Assembly (NCBI GenBank): GCA_017933995.1
Contig: JAGBKI010000033.1
Coordinates: 40,871-104,870 of the forward strand
From: Bacteroidaceae bacterium
Lineage (GTDB): Bacteria > Bacteroidota > Bacteroidia > Bacteroidales > Bacteroidaceae
Reading direction: 5' to 3'
Length of the DNA stretch: 64,000 nt
Shown: positions 48,337-57,174 of the stretch, piece after piece
Numbering within the stretch: the first letter of the stretch is position 1
Layout: each line of letters begins with the position of its first letter
Position numbers and translations under genes: made by a program
Notes under the pieces: generated by a model
What the model saw: only the letters and a program-made list of their open reading frames with translations
Told to the model about the DNA's origin: nothing
The model's database searches: none

Positions 48337-49644
48337 ATGAGTATGAACAATCTTAAAACAAACATAGACGAACAGATAACATTGCAAGAAGTGTTGGACG
48401 ATAAACACTATCGCTTGCAAATATTCGGTCCCTCATCTGTGACAGACGAGGGAGTTATGCCGTTTGAAGAACAGATGGCTTATGTTACGCACTTCCTTCA
48501 TAACGAAGATAAACCCGAAGGTAAGTACTACCACGATAAAGCCGTTTCTCTCATTCGGGATATATTTGCCACCAAATATGGAGCAGAGGTTGCAGAAAAC
48601 AGCGTCTGCGAGGCCCCAGCACAATACAATCTGTTTCCCGACATATTCAAAGTTCCTTTCCCCGCACCCGAAAAAAGCGAGTTTACGTTTATAGACTTGT
48701 TTGCGGGTATCGGCGGTTTTCGTATTCCTGCGCAATGGGAAAACGGGCGTTGTGTTTTTTCATCGGAATTTAACAACCACGCACAAAAAGTGTATTATGC
48801 CAACTACGGAGAAGTTCCTTTTGGTGATATAACAAAAATACCCGTTGAGCGTATTCCCGAACACGACGTACTTACTGCTGGTTTCCCTTGTCAGCCGTTC
48901 AGTATTTCGGGGAAAATGCGAGGTTTTGAGGACACACGAGGCACTTTGATATATAACGTTTTCAAAATCATTGAGGCAAAACAGCCAAAAGTTGTATTCC
49001 TTGAAAACGTGAAGCACCTTGTCTATCACGACGGAGGAAATACTCTACGAACCATTCTTGAAGGGTTAAATGCTCTTGGCTACAAAACGAGTTGGAAAGT
49101 TCTGAACGCTTCCGATTTTGGCGTTGCACAAAACCGTGAGCGCATTATCATTATTGGCAACAAGAAACGAGAATTTGATTTTTCGCGTGTTGAACGAAAG
49201 CCGCGTGTAATGCTAAAAGAGGTTTTGGAGGAAGACACGGGGCAATTTGAGTATATGACAGAACCATACACGCTCCTTGCCGAATACACCAAGCAACCAT
49301 CGGGGCTGATTTTCGTTGGCTACCGCAATAAGGCAATTCGTAAAGCGGGCGTGCGACCCGGCACAGAACACCTTTCTCGCGTTCATAAACAACCTAACCG
49401 CATTTATTCTTCCGAGGGCGTACATCCAGCCTTACCGTCGCAGGAATCGTCGGGACGGTTTTGGATTTTAGACAAAGAGCGTGTGCGCAAACTTACCATT
49501 GGGGAGTGCTACCGCATAATGGGCTTCCCCGACGAGTTTATACGCGACACAAACCTTGGCGAAGAATATCGGCAGATAGGAAACTCCGTATGCGTGCCGA
49601 TGATACACGCTATTATTAAACAGATAAAAGAACAAATGTTATGA
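48337..49644 (+). CDS. DNA (cytosine-5-)-methyltransferase of a type II restriction-modification system
   Basis: 435 residues from ATG 48337. All main 5mC motifs are present: I (FIDLFAGIGGFRIP), IV with the catalytic Cys (AGFPCQPFSISGK), VI (FLENVKHL), VIII (NRERIIIIG) and X (QIGNSVCVPMI). An N-terminal extension of about 110 residues precedes motif I. It protects host DNA against the endonuclease encoded next, with which it overlaps by four bases. The recognition site cannot be read from sequence. The upstream in-frame region is non-coding, so 48337 is preferred. Confidence 0.93.
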   Translation: MSMNNLKTNIDEQITLQEVLDDKHYRLQIFGPSSVTDEGVMPFEEQMAYVTHFLHNEDKPEGKYYHDKAVSLIRDIFATKYGAEVAENSVCEAPAQYNLFPDIFKVPFPAPEKSEFTFIDLFAGIGGFRIPAQWENGRCVFSSEFNNHAQKVYYANYGEVPFGDITKIPVERIPEHDVLTAGFPCQPFSISGKMRGFEDTRGTLIYNVFKIIEAKQPKVVFLENVKHLVYHDGGNTLRTILEGLNALGYKTSWKVLNASDFGVAQNRERIIIIGNKKREFDFSRVERKPRVMLKEVLEEDTGQFEYMTEPYTLLAEYTKQPSGLIFVGYRNKAIRKAGVRPGTEHLSRVHKQPNRIYSSEGVHPALPSQESSGRFWILDKERVRKLTIGECYRIMGFPDEFIRDTNLGEEYRQIGNSVCVPMIHAIIKQIKEQML

Positions 49645-50756
49645 TAGAAAATATTGGTCAATTCTTAGAAGAAGCCTACGAGACCGCTATGCAAAAAGCA
49701 TCGGGCAAAGAGGCTGTGCAATCTGAATTGCAGGGCGAAGTTCGGAAACATTTAGACACTATTATTAAGTTGTCAGAAAGCCAAAAAGGTGTTCTTGCAG
49801 TTACTGTAACCAGTATCGTATATAAGATTTGTAACCCCGAACAAGATATACGAAGACACCAAAAAAGCATTGAAGGGGGATATTCAGGACGCACTTTCGA
49901 CCACAATAATATTACACCATTTTTGCGCTCGCACAAGTTTCCCGCAATGGAAGAAAGCGGATGGCTTACACGCTCCTTGGAGCAGAAAGTTCCTTATACG
50001 TTGGAATACCCTGGTTCTATCAGCGGAGAAGGATTAAAAAACGCATTCTTGCAAACACTCCACGCTATTGAGGAAGAGAACCTTGATTGTCGCTTAGCCC
50101 TTGACTATATCTTGCAAGGGCTTATCATACAACGCGACAAGAATAACATTGAACTTGCCATTCCGCAAAATCTATCTATCAATAATATTATTGCGCTTTT
50201 GCTGGAGCATTTCAATCTGCCGTATAAGGCAAAGGGGCAATCCCGTCTGCCCGTCTTGGCAATCTATGCCGTCTATCAAATTCTTTGCAAGGAATTGAAA
50301 CGCTTTGAGAACAAAATACTCTTGCCGATTGAAAGCCATACCAGTGCAGATGCACAAAGCGGTCGAAAAGGCGACATTGACGTGAATAATGCAGACCGAA
50401 CACCTTTTGAGGCAGTAGAAGTGAAATTTGACATTCCAATTTCTTATAACATCGTGGAAATTGCCAAAGAGAAGATACAAACAAGCGCAATTAACCGATA
50501 CTACATCCTTTCAACCAAGGGTATTACCCAAGGCGACGAAGAAAAGATAGAAGAAGAAATCCGTCAAATTAAAAGCGTTCACGGATGCCAACTTGTTGTA
50601 AATGGTATTGTGCCGACGCTGAAATACTATTTGCGACTTGTGGACGATACACGGGCTTTTATTGAGAACTACACCAAACTGCTTGCAGAAGATAAAGCCG
50701 TCAAGTTTGAACACAAACAGGCGTGGAACGCGGTTGTAAGCAGATTTAGGCAATAG
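49641..50756 (+). CDS. type II restriction endonuclease partner (PDDEXK-like)
   Basis: 371 residues. The segment GRKGDIDVNNADRTPFEAVE followed by VKFDI carries the D ... E-V-K pattern of PDDEXK nucleases. The N-terminus is helical (IGQFLEEAYETAMQKASGKE). The gene overlaps the methyltransferase stop (ATGA), so the two are coupled. A terminator closes the unit at 50779, and the tape-measure remnant starts right after it. The enzyme family beyond the fold is not recognised. Confidence 0.8.
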   Translation: MIENIGQFLEEAYETAMQKASGKEAVQSELQGEVRKHLDTIIKLSESQKGVLAVTVTSIVYKICNPEQDIRRHQKSIEGGYSGRTFDHNNITPFLRSHKFPAMEESGWLTRSLEQKVPYTLEYPGSISGEGLKNAFLQTLHAIEEENLDCRLALDYILQGLIIQRDKNNIELAIPQNLSINNIIALLLEHFNLPYKAKGQSRLPVLAIYAVYQILCKELKRFENKILLPIESHTSADAQSGRKGDIDVNNADRTPFEAVEVKFDIPISYNIVEIAKEKIQTSAINRYYILSTKGITQGDEEKIEEEIRQIKSVHGCQLVVNGIVPTLKYYLRLVDDTRAFIENYTKLLAEDKAVKFEHKQAWNAVVSRFRQ

Positions 50757-50778
50757 CACACAATGTGTAATATATAAA

Positions 50779-50808
50779 GGCGACACTCCCCGCGAGTGCC
50801 GCCTTTTT
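50779..50808 (+). terminator. terminator of the restriction-modification unit
   Basis: GGCGACACTC (50779-50788) pairs with GAGTGCCGCC (50794-50803) around one mismatch, then TTTTT. It marks the right edge of foreign sequence inside the tape-measure gene. Confidence 0.8.
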
Positions 50809-51613
50809 GTTGTACCAAGCCCAGCAGCAAGGAGAGCAGCAGGCAGTGGAGGAACGGTACGACAAAGAAATAGAAAAGGTAGGCAGTAACACGAAGAAAG
50901 GGAAGAAACTCGAAGAACAGAAGCAGAAGGAACTCGCCAAGATAAAGAACAAGTACAACAGCAAGGCAATGGCGATGGAGATAGCGCAGGCGATGGCCAG
51001 CACCGCGATGGCGGCTATCAATGCCTACGCTTCGGCAGCACAAATCCCGCTCATCGGTCATATTGTGGCACCGATAGCCGCAAGTTTAGCCGTTGCCGCA
51101 GGTATGGTGCAAGTCGCAGCCATCAAGAAGCAGCACGCCGCGCAGAGCAGCGGCTACTACGCAGGCGGCTTCACGGGCGGCTCGCAGTACCGCCGTGAAG
51201 CAGGCATCGTCCACGAGGGCGAGTTTGTGGCGAACCACGAAGCGGTCGCCAACCCCAACTTGCTACCCATCCTCCAACTGATAGATACCGCGCAGCGGAA
51301 CAATACTGTGGCACGCCTGACGGCGGAAGATGTGTCGCGCACACTTCCGGGCAACCCTCTGGCTATAGTGTCCTCACCAATCAGCCTTGCAGAGCAATCT
51401 ACAAGGGCTATTGCGACAGCCGTCCCGACCGTTTCCGAGCGAGCTGAGAAATTGGGGAACGTCACGGACACCTCCGACCCACGCACAACGGAAGTTTTGC
51501 AGCGGCTCGTCGAACGTTTGGAGCAGCCTATAGAAACATACGTTACCTTAGACGGGCCACAAGGACTGCACCGCCAATATACCAAGTACCAGAATATGCT
51601 TAAAAGGAAATAG
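50804..51613 (+). pseudogene. C-terminal fragment of the tape-measure gene
   Basis: About 268 residues open from the terminator T run: a charged helix (DKEIEKVGSNTKKGKKLEEQ), a hydrophobic segment (AQAMASTAMAAINAYASAAQ, HIVAPIAASLAVAAGMVQVA) and a glycine-rich tail (YYAGGFTGGSQYRREAGIVH) typical of tape-measure C-termini. There is no proper start; TTG 50807 is only the first possible codon. The N-terminal piece is at 46796. Several hundred residues between them are missing. Confidence 0.8.
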
Positions 51614-51693
51614 GTTCATAGGTTTTTAGGTTTATGGGTGCAACACGCAGCCCATCCTAAATACCTAAGAACGTAAAAACCTAAGAACCCACA
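51614..51693. repeat. palindromic leader of AACCTAAAAACC type
   Basis: The left arm AGGTTCATAGGTTTTTAGGT (51611-51630) and the right arm (51657-51690), made of ACCTAAGAACG and AAAACCTAAGAACCC, are complementary. The right arm ends next to the ATG of the following gene. Similar AACCTAAAAACC stretches precede 27643, 30552, 31857 and 45713. Confidence 0.6.
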
Positions 51694-53868
51694 ATGTTAC
51701 AGATACTCATCAACGGCAAGGAAGCCGTCTTAAAGACTGGCACGCAAATCAAATTCACGCGAGAAAACCCGTTCTTCTCCGAAGCGGGCGACTACACGCT
51801 CGACGTGACTTTTCCCCTCGCTGGCTGCAAGCAGAACCAGCAAATCTTCGGCACGGTACACCGTCCCGAAATGTCGCGCAAAGCACTCCTCAAAAAGTCA
51901 TTCTCGTTCTCGCTCAACGCTGGCGCGTTTAGTTTGGCTGGCCGCGCCGCCGTCACAAGCGTGTCGCAAGACGAAATCAAGTTGCAACTACTTGCAGGCA
52001 AGAGTGCCTTCAACTTTGATTCTGTTTCGTCAGACGACGGCACGGAGAAGTACATCGACGAACTGCCGCTCGGCAATATGGCAAAGAAGATTTACGACCA
52101 ATTTAATGCTTGGATGAACTCACACTTTCAAGAACTGTGGGACAGTTGGAGTGGACGGTCGTGGACACCGGGCAACCGAAACTATCTGCCGTCCTATCTT
52201 ATCTCCAACGCCTTTTCGCCAGCCGAACGCATAAATTTTATGCACGGCTCGTCGGACGTGACCGACTGCGTTTTCTTCCCTATATACTCCGAGGAAGACC
52301 AGGCGTGGAGCAACGAGTTGGACTTCCGATATTGGGGCGATGAAATCTTTATGGGAAACGACCATACACCGCGATACACTTGGAAGCGTGATATGGAAAC
52401 CTACTTCTTCCGGCTTTACGCTGGGAAGTATTTTCCTTTACCCCATAGCAAAGCGGCGGGAGAATATCTTTTCCAGCAGTTGCAATACAAGAATAAAGAG
52501 TGGGTAAACGACGACTTCTCCGTAGCCCCACAGCCATACCTTTGCTATGTGGTGGAACAAATCTTCGCCGCCATCGGCTACGAATTGAAACCTGAAAACA
52601 ATGCCTTGCGCAAAGGCGCGTTCAAGAATGTGTTCATTGCCAACGCAAGAAACACCGATGACCTTGCTGACATCCTGCCACACTGGACGGTTAAGCAGTT
52701 CTTTGAGCAGCTGCAAAAGTTCTTGAACGTGATGATAAGCGTAAACGGCACTTCGGTTTCCATTGAAAGCCGAAACACCGCCTACGTCCGTGATACGCCC
52801 GTCGTGCTTCGCTCCGTCACCGACGAGAGCAGCACAGACCTCGACGAGGAAGCCGACTCGAAAGACCCGACATCGGGCAACGTCGGCTACGACTTCCCCC
52901 AGCCGCTCACGGCGAAGAACGCCCTCGGTGACCGCTACGAGCAAGTGGAAGTGCGCCGCTTCGCCTCGCTTGCTGAATGCGAAGCCGATATGGAAGCGAC
53001 GGAGTGGAACACGAAGCAGTACGGCAACCTCCTCTATATAGACGAAAGTACGGGCAACCGCTATTATGTGCATTATGATATGACATTGAATAGCGACCTC
53101 ACGTGGACTACTGGCTTTCAGTTGCGTCCACTCGACTTGATGGGCCCGCTCTTTCGGGAGAGAACCAACAAGATAGACACGGAACTAAAGTTTGTTCCGT
53201 GCCGTATATCCAACCTTAGACCTACTTGGCGTGTCCGTATGGATTGGGGAACACGCATATTGAAGTATTCCTACGCCACCAGCATCTCCGATGCCCAGCG
53301 GCAGGCGGACGAAAATGGAGCAGGATACTTTTCTTTCTATATTCCATACCTTGTTACCAGCGACACACGCGCATCCGTAACCGCAGGCAAACTCAATCTG
53401 CAAGGAGAAGTGGAGAGGGACGAAGACGAAGAAACGGAGGAAGAAGAACTCACGGCCAAGCGCGATGTGATAGAACTCGCATGGAACGTAGACCAAGACC
53501 ATCGGTTTGTCTACGAGCAAACATACCGTCCTTTGCCCAACTTCGACCCGACCTTAGGAATACAAGTTGCTTATCCTGTCGGCATACCATACTACGGCGA
53601 CCGCTTCGGGAATTGGAAAGACGAGGGCGAACACCTTTTTGTCCTGCGCAACCGCACGGGCAGAGTGGCGCAGGAACTCGACGCGCTTTCGCTTGACATC
53701 GATACACGCTCGGTTACGCAATTCCAATTCACGGACAACCTCTTTGACCCAAGTGCCGTTGTCCTTATCCGAGGACGTAAGTACGTCTGTCAAAAGTTGG
53801 AAGTAACTATCGATGAACGCGGACTGCAACCCCTCAAACGCGGCTACTTCTACGAGGTAGGAACGTAG
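51694..53868 (+). CDS. large phage tail protein (distal tail or baseplate-like)
   Basis: 724 residues. The N-terminus LQILINGKEAVLKTGTQIKF TRENPFFSEAGDYTLDVTFP, with later strands (GAFSLAGRAAVTSVSQDEIK) and a long beta-rich body ending FDPSAVVLIRGRKYVCQKLE, fits Bacteroidales phage tail proteins encoded just after the tape measure. It is the last structural gene before the integrase. No catalytic motif. The frame is complete, unlike the preceding gene. Confidence 0.6.
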   Translation: MLQILINGKEAVLKTGTQIKFTRENPFFSEAGDYTLDVTFPLAGCKQNQQIFGTVHRPEMSRKALLKKSFSFSLNAGAFSLAGRAAVTSVSQDEIKLQLLAGKSAFNFDSVSSDDGTEKYIDELPLGNMAKKIYDQFNAWMNSHFQELWDSWSGRSWTPGNRNYLPSYLISNAFSPAERINFMHGSSDVTDCVFFPIYSEEDQAWSNELDFRYWGDEIFMGNDHTPRYTWKRDMETYFFRLYAGKYFPLPHSKAAGEYLFQQLQYKNKEWVNDDFSVAPQPYLCYVVEQIFAAIGYELKPENNALRKGAFKNVFIANARNTDDLADILPHWTVKQFFEQLQKFLNVMISVNGTSVSIESRNTAYVRDTPVVLRSVTDESSTDLDEEADSKDPTSGNVGYDFPQPLTAKNALGDRYEQVEVRRFASLAECEADMEATEWNTKQYGNLLYIDESTGNRYYVHYDMTLNSDLTWTTGFQLRPLDLMGPLFRERTNKIDTELKFVPCRISNLRPTWRVRMDWGTRILKYSYATSISDAQRQADENGAGYFSFYIPYLVTSDTRASVTAGKLNLQGEVERDEDEETEEEELTAKRDVIELAWNVDQDHRFVYEQTYRPLPNFDPTLGIQVAYPVGIPYYGDRFGNWKDEGEHLFVLRNRTGRVAQELDALSLDIDTRSVTQFQFTDNLFDPSAVVLIRGRKYVCQKLEVTIDERGLQPLKRGYFYEVGT

Positions 53869-53906
53869 AAGCAGCCGCGTGTGCTTTCGGGAGTCTTTGC
53901 AGTCCG

Positions 53907-55061
53907 TTACATCATCATCCGTGCTAAGCGAGAGCCTTGCTCCTGCACGGAAGATTTGAGGATTTTCGCATAAATTTGCGTGGTTTTTATGTTCTTGTGT
54001 CCCAACATACGAGCCACTTTGTCTATCGGTACGTTATACGACAATACGACGGTGGCGAACGTATGACGCGCGACGTGGAAACTGATACGCTTCTTGATAC
54101 CAAGTTGCTTTTCCACGACGTGCAGGTACATATTCAGTTTTTGGTTACTGATGGTCGGCAGCTTAAAGTTGTACTTCTTTAATACCTCCATTGCAGGGGG
54201 TAGGATAGGCGTATAAAAGTCGCTCCCCGTCTTGGTACGCTTACCGTCGATGTAGAACATATCGTCCTGCACTTCCGTCATCGTTTCAAAGTCGAAGCCC
54301 ATCACGTCCACATAGGCAAGCCCAGTGTACGCGGAGAAGACGAAAAGATCGCGCACGCGGTCAAGATACTTGTCCTTTATCTCCGCGTCGCGGAGTGTGA
54401 CAAGTTCGTGCTCCAGCAGGGGCTTCCGCTCCTTATTCTTGCCGCGCTTTATCTTTACGCTGTCGTAAGGATCGCGGTCGATGAGTTGCTGCTGGTAGGC
54501 CAGCATAATGTAATGGTGCAGCCTTTTGTGGTAGTTGTCTATCGTCGCGCTGGCGAACGGCTCACCATTCGGTTTGCGCTTCGCACGGACATAGAAATCG
54601 TAGTCCGTGATGTTTGCCGGAGTGAGGTCGGCAAACGTGTTCAACTTCCCGAAGGCTTCAAGGTCGCGCAGCGACACAAGGCGTTGCCGCCGTGTCTGAT
54701 GGTCGATTTGCTCCTTTACTATGCAGTCGCGCATAAAGGCTATAAAAGAGCCTTGCTTAGACTGCTTTCGTTCTTCTTTTTTCTCCTCTCCGCCGTTTAG
54801 GTGAAAGTTGAAATTCTCCACGGTCATGTCTTCTCCGAGATTTTGCATTGAAGAAACAATGCGCTCGAAAGAAGCCACAATGTATTTCAGTTCCTTACTT
54901 TGGGAGAAACTTTGCCATTCCAAAGCGGAACACTCTTTAACTTTAATGTACTTCCGTACACCAGGCGCAAGTCGAACGTGAATTTCAACATTGCTTACGC
55001 CACGTCTTTCCAAGTCTTTTCGGCGGTCGAAAACGACTGTACAAGATTTTTTTTCTTTCAT
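53907..55061 (-). CDS. tyrosine recombinase (prophage integrase)
   Basis: 384 residues. An arm-binding N-terminus, a SAM-like core-binding domain (SFIAFMRDCIVKEQIDHQTR) and a catalytic domain with K (KRTKTG), HxxR (SFHVARHTFAT), H (MLGHKNIKTTQIYAKI) and the late Tyr. The first catalytic Arg position reads TGLAYVDV, as in many Bacteroidetes integrases with this motif. It is transcribed toward the prophage, with repeated motifs 38 bases upstream of the start that may be arm sites. It marks the right end of the element; the attachment sites were not found. Confidence 0.93.
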   Translation of the reverse strand: MKEKKSCTVVFDRRKDLERRGVSNVEIHVRLAPGVRKYIKVKECSALEWQSFSQSKELKYIVASFERIVSSMQNLGEDMTVENFNFHLNGGEEKKEERKQSKQGSFIAFMRDCIVKEQIDHQTRRQRLVSLRDLEAFGKLNTFADLTPANITDYDFYVRAKRKPNGEPFASATIDNYHKRLHHYIMLAYQQQLIDRDPYDSVKIKRGKNKERKPLLEHELVTLRDAEIKDKYLDRVRDLFVFSAYTGLAYVDVMGFDFETMTEVQDDMFYIDGKRTKTGSDFYTPILPPAMEVLKKYNFKLPTISNQKLNMYLHVVEKQLGIKKRISFHVARHTFATVVLSYNVPIDKVARMLGHKNIKTTQIYAKILKSSVQEQGSRLARMMM

Positions 55062-55098
55062 GCTACTGCATTTTGTGCCTGCAAAACCTTGGAAATTC

Positions 55099-55181
55099 GT
55101 GTAGCCGATTAAAAAGCGTGTAGCCGATTTGTGTAGCCGTTTTTTGCTTTTTCTGTCGGTTCTTGTCGGTTTCTGTCGGTT
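55099..55181. promoter_or_regulatory. direct-repeat clusters next to the integrase gene
   Basis: GTGTAGCCGATT lies at 55099-55110 and 55118-55129, with the variant GTGTAGCCGTTT at 55131-55142. TGTCGGTT lies at 55154, 55164 and 55174, exactly ten bases apart. They are probable binding sites for the integrase N-domain or a directionality factor. Confidence 0.6.
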
Positions 55182-55273
55182 TTTGCATAGCGGTTAAACG
55201 TTTGTTTGACCACCGTGCAGATAGCTGAAAATAAAGACTTTATAGCGTAAGCACCTCTGAATGAGGATAAAAT

Positions 55274-55301
55274 AAAACGGAAGTGTCGTGACCTCCGTTT
55301 T
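55274..55301 (-). terminator. terminator downstream of tRNA-Asp
   Basis: On the minus strand AAAACGGA pairs with TCCGTTTT and is followed by T-rich sequence, 10 bases after the tRNA 3' end. Confidence 0.65.
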
Positions 55302-55310
55302 AATTTTCAG

Positions 55311-55385
55311 CGGTGCGTACGGGACTCGAACCCGTGACCTCATGCGTGACAGGCATGCATTCTAACCAGGCTGAACTAACGCACC
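55311..55385 (-). tRNA. tRNA-Asp (anticodon GTC)
   Basis: Read on the minus strand: acceptor GGTGCGT pairs with ACGCACC, discriminator G. The anticodon stem CATGC/GCATG encloses CTGTCAC, giving anticodon GTC. The T-arm is ACGGG-TTCGAGT-CCCGT. CCA is not encoded. It lies about 250 bases from the integrase start. Confidence 0.95.
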
Positions 55386-55732
55386 ATTTCTTGTTTGCGA
55401 GTGCAAAGGTAAGCCAATATTTCATTACAGCAAAACTTTTTTAGTTTTTTTTGCATAAAAAGTGATTTTTTAGCCATATATGGAACTCTTTGCTATAAAC
55501 GAATGGGAAAGAGTGCATTTTTTACGAATATTTTCAACAAGAGAATGAACACAGCGGTACATAACAGATGTAATAACTTTAGGTAACGATATACATGTTG
55601 ACTGTAGATTCTTACCTCTTAAAATAAATAGTAGAGCCTCACGAAAAGTGGGGCTTTCTTTTTGATTACAAATGCCATTCTGCCTATATTTATTGGAAAA
55701 AGAGAATGCTATGGACAAACATTTTTTACGTT
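55386..55732. other. gene-poor stretch
   Basis: A minus-strand frame (55470-55718) has low-complexity, poorly coding composition and is not supported. AT-rich, with no clear repeat. Confidence 0.35.
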
Positions 55733-55912
55733 ATGCAGTGTCCTTATTGTGGACACACACAAGGAATGGATGCAACATTGGATTTGGTTTCACTATGGAA
55801 ACAGGATGGTATTAAGATCCAATGTTTTCATTGTCATAAGTATTATCCGTTGGTATCTCCGTATATACATAAAGGTTCTGGGTCAGAGGTTTTGAGTCAA
55901 GGTTCAATTTGA
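55733..55912 (+). CDS. short zinc-ribbon protein
   Basis: 59 residues from ATG 55733: MQCPYCGHTQGMDATLDLVS, then KIQCFHCHKYYPLVSPY. Two CxxC pairs make a convincing ribbon. It is AT-rich and belongs to the second phage remnant. Its 3' part overlaps the minus-strand gene 55812-56084 by about 100 bases, so one of the two may not be expressed or the pair may be convergent. No known family. Confidence 0.5.
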   Translation: MQCPYCGHTQGMDATLDLVSLWKQDGIKIQCFHCHKYYPLVSPYIHKGSGSEVLSQGSI

Positions 55913-56084
55913 GAGCATGTAACTCTGCATCTTTTCTTGAAGAAAACGTTAACTGTGTCTCATCATATTGTTCAGTATGAACATTGTACACACATAAATG
56001 ATACAAACCATCCTCGATGGGTATGACATTGTATCTATCAACCTTAGTCGGTTTTGGTTGTGGATTATTCTGATTATCTGACAT
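55812..56084 (-). CDS. hypothetical protein of the second phage remnant
   Basis: 90 residues from the ATG at 56082-56084: MSDNQNNPQPKPTKVDRYNV, YHLCVYNVHTEQYDETQLTF, SSRKDAELHALKLNLDSKPL. A TAACTTTG box on this strand (56105-56112) and an AAAGGA-type ribosome site support the start. It resembles small proteins of T4-like phages in style but no family is recognised. It overlaps 55733-55912 tail to tail. Confidence 0.55.
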   Translation of the reverse strand: MSDNQNNPQPKPTKVDRYNVIPIEDGLYHLCVYNVHTEQYDETQLTFSSRKDAELHALKLNLDSKPLTQNLYVYTEIPTDNTYDNENIGS

Positions 56085-56203
56085 TTCCTTTCTCTTTTTG
56101 TTTGCAAAGTTACTGCTTTTAATTGTGAAATCGGTCGTAAATTCTTGATTTAACATTTTTCTAACGCTATATTATAGTAAAAGAATTTCAAGTATTACAC
56201 AAT

Positions 56204-56939
56204 ATGGAAAACAAGAATTATGAATGGGTGGAACTACCAAGCAAGGGACAATGTTACCCTATCAACTCACCACTGAGAGAGGGTAAAGTGAAAGTTTCCT
56301 ATCTCACCGCAATGGATGAGAATATTATAAACAATCCGCAAATGTATAGGGATGGAAAACTACTAGATACAATCCTTGAAAGGAAGATAGTTGATAAGAA
56401 TATTGACATTCATTCCCTATGCAGAGGGGATAGAGATGCTATCGTGTTATGGTTGAGACGTATAGAATATAGTAATGACTCTCCTGTAACTGTGAGAAAC
56501 CTTAATGAAGAAAACACACAATTTAGCACAACTGTGGATTTGTCCCTGATAAAATATCACGATTTCGATTTGACAGGAGATGAAAATGGTTGTTTTTGTA
56601 TTTCATGAAGAATGGTGATATAGTAAAGTTCAAGTATCTTAGCGTGAAGAAACGGAAGAACTTACAAATCAAATTAGGGAGCGAGAAGAAAATGAAGAAT
56701 ATCGCACACTAATGACAGATTCATTAAAGGCAGTAACAATGTCTGTAAATGATAATGCGGATAGAGATTTTATCAGTCAGTATGTGGATAATATGAGACA
56801 GGGGATGCTTACTTATATAGGACATTCGTATCAGATAATATGCCAAAAGTTGATTCTAAAATCAAGTTGAACGATATGGACGGACAAGAAAAGTATGTGC
56901 AATTATTGATTGATGAAACAATCTTTCTGAATATATAAT
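56204..56939 (+). pseudogene. T4-like phage baseplate-hub-type gene with three frameshifts
   Basis: The first 134 codons read YEWVELPSKGQCYPINSPLR, VSYLTAMDENIINNPQMYRD, IVDKNIDIHSLCRGDRDAIV, like the gp26-type baseplate proteins of large T4-like phages. The frame then breaks near 56600, again near 56643 and near 56820. Coding continues as ELTNQIREREENEEYRTLMT, DSLKAVTMSVNDNADRDFIS and finally VDSKIKLNDMDGQEKYVQLL, ending 56939. Rebuilt length is about 245 residues. AT-rich DNA of a second phage. Confidence 0.7.
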
Positions 56940-57174
56940 AAAGGGTTAATGTGAATGTTGGGATGGCAGATACAAACAAATATCAGAAACAATTAGATGA
57001 GTTAATTCTTCAACAAGAGAGATTATAATCCGCAAAACGAAATGTTCCTGAAAAATTAAACGAAGCGTTCCGCCTCGCAAAACGAAATGTTCTTTTTTCG
57101 GGTTCCCTCCCCCACGCAAAAAACGCCTCGGACTTTTCCGGGGCGTTCCTGTTTTCTCACAACTCCAATTGGCT
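56940..57174. other. gap with a direct repeat and a minus-strand terminator
   Basis: CGCAAAACGAAATGTTC occurs near 57031 and 57074. ACGCCTCGGA (57123-57132) pairs with TCCGGGGCGT (57137-57146); with the A run before it this is a terminator for the leftward thymidylate-synthase-like gene. Confidence 0.55.

Noticed and set aside
24142-53868. Diversity-generating retroelement or retron in the prophage
   Set aside because: No reverse transcriptase motif (such as YxDD) was found in any frame, and no template/variable repeat pair was seen.
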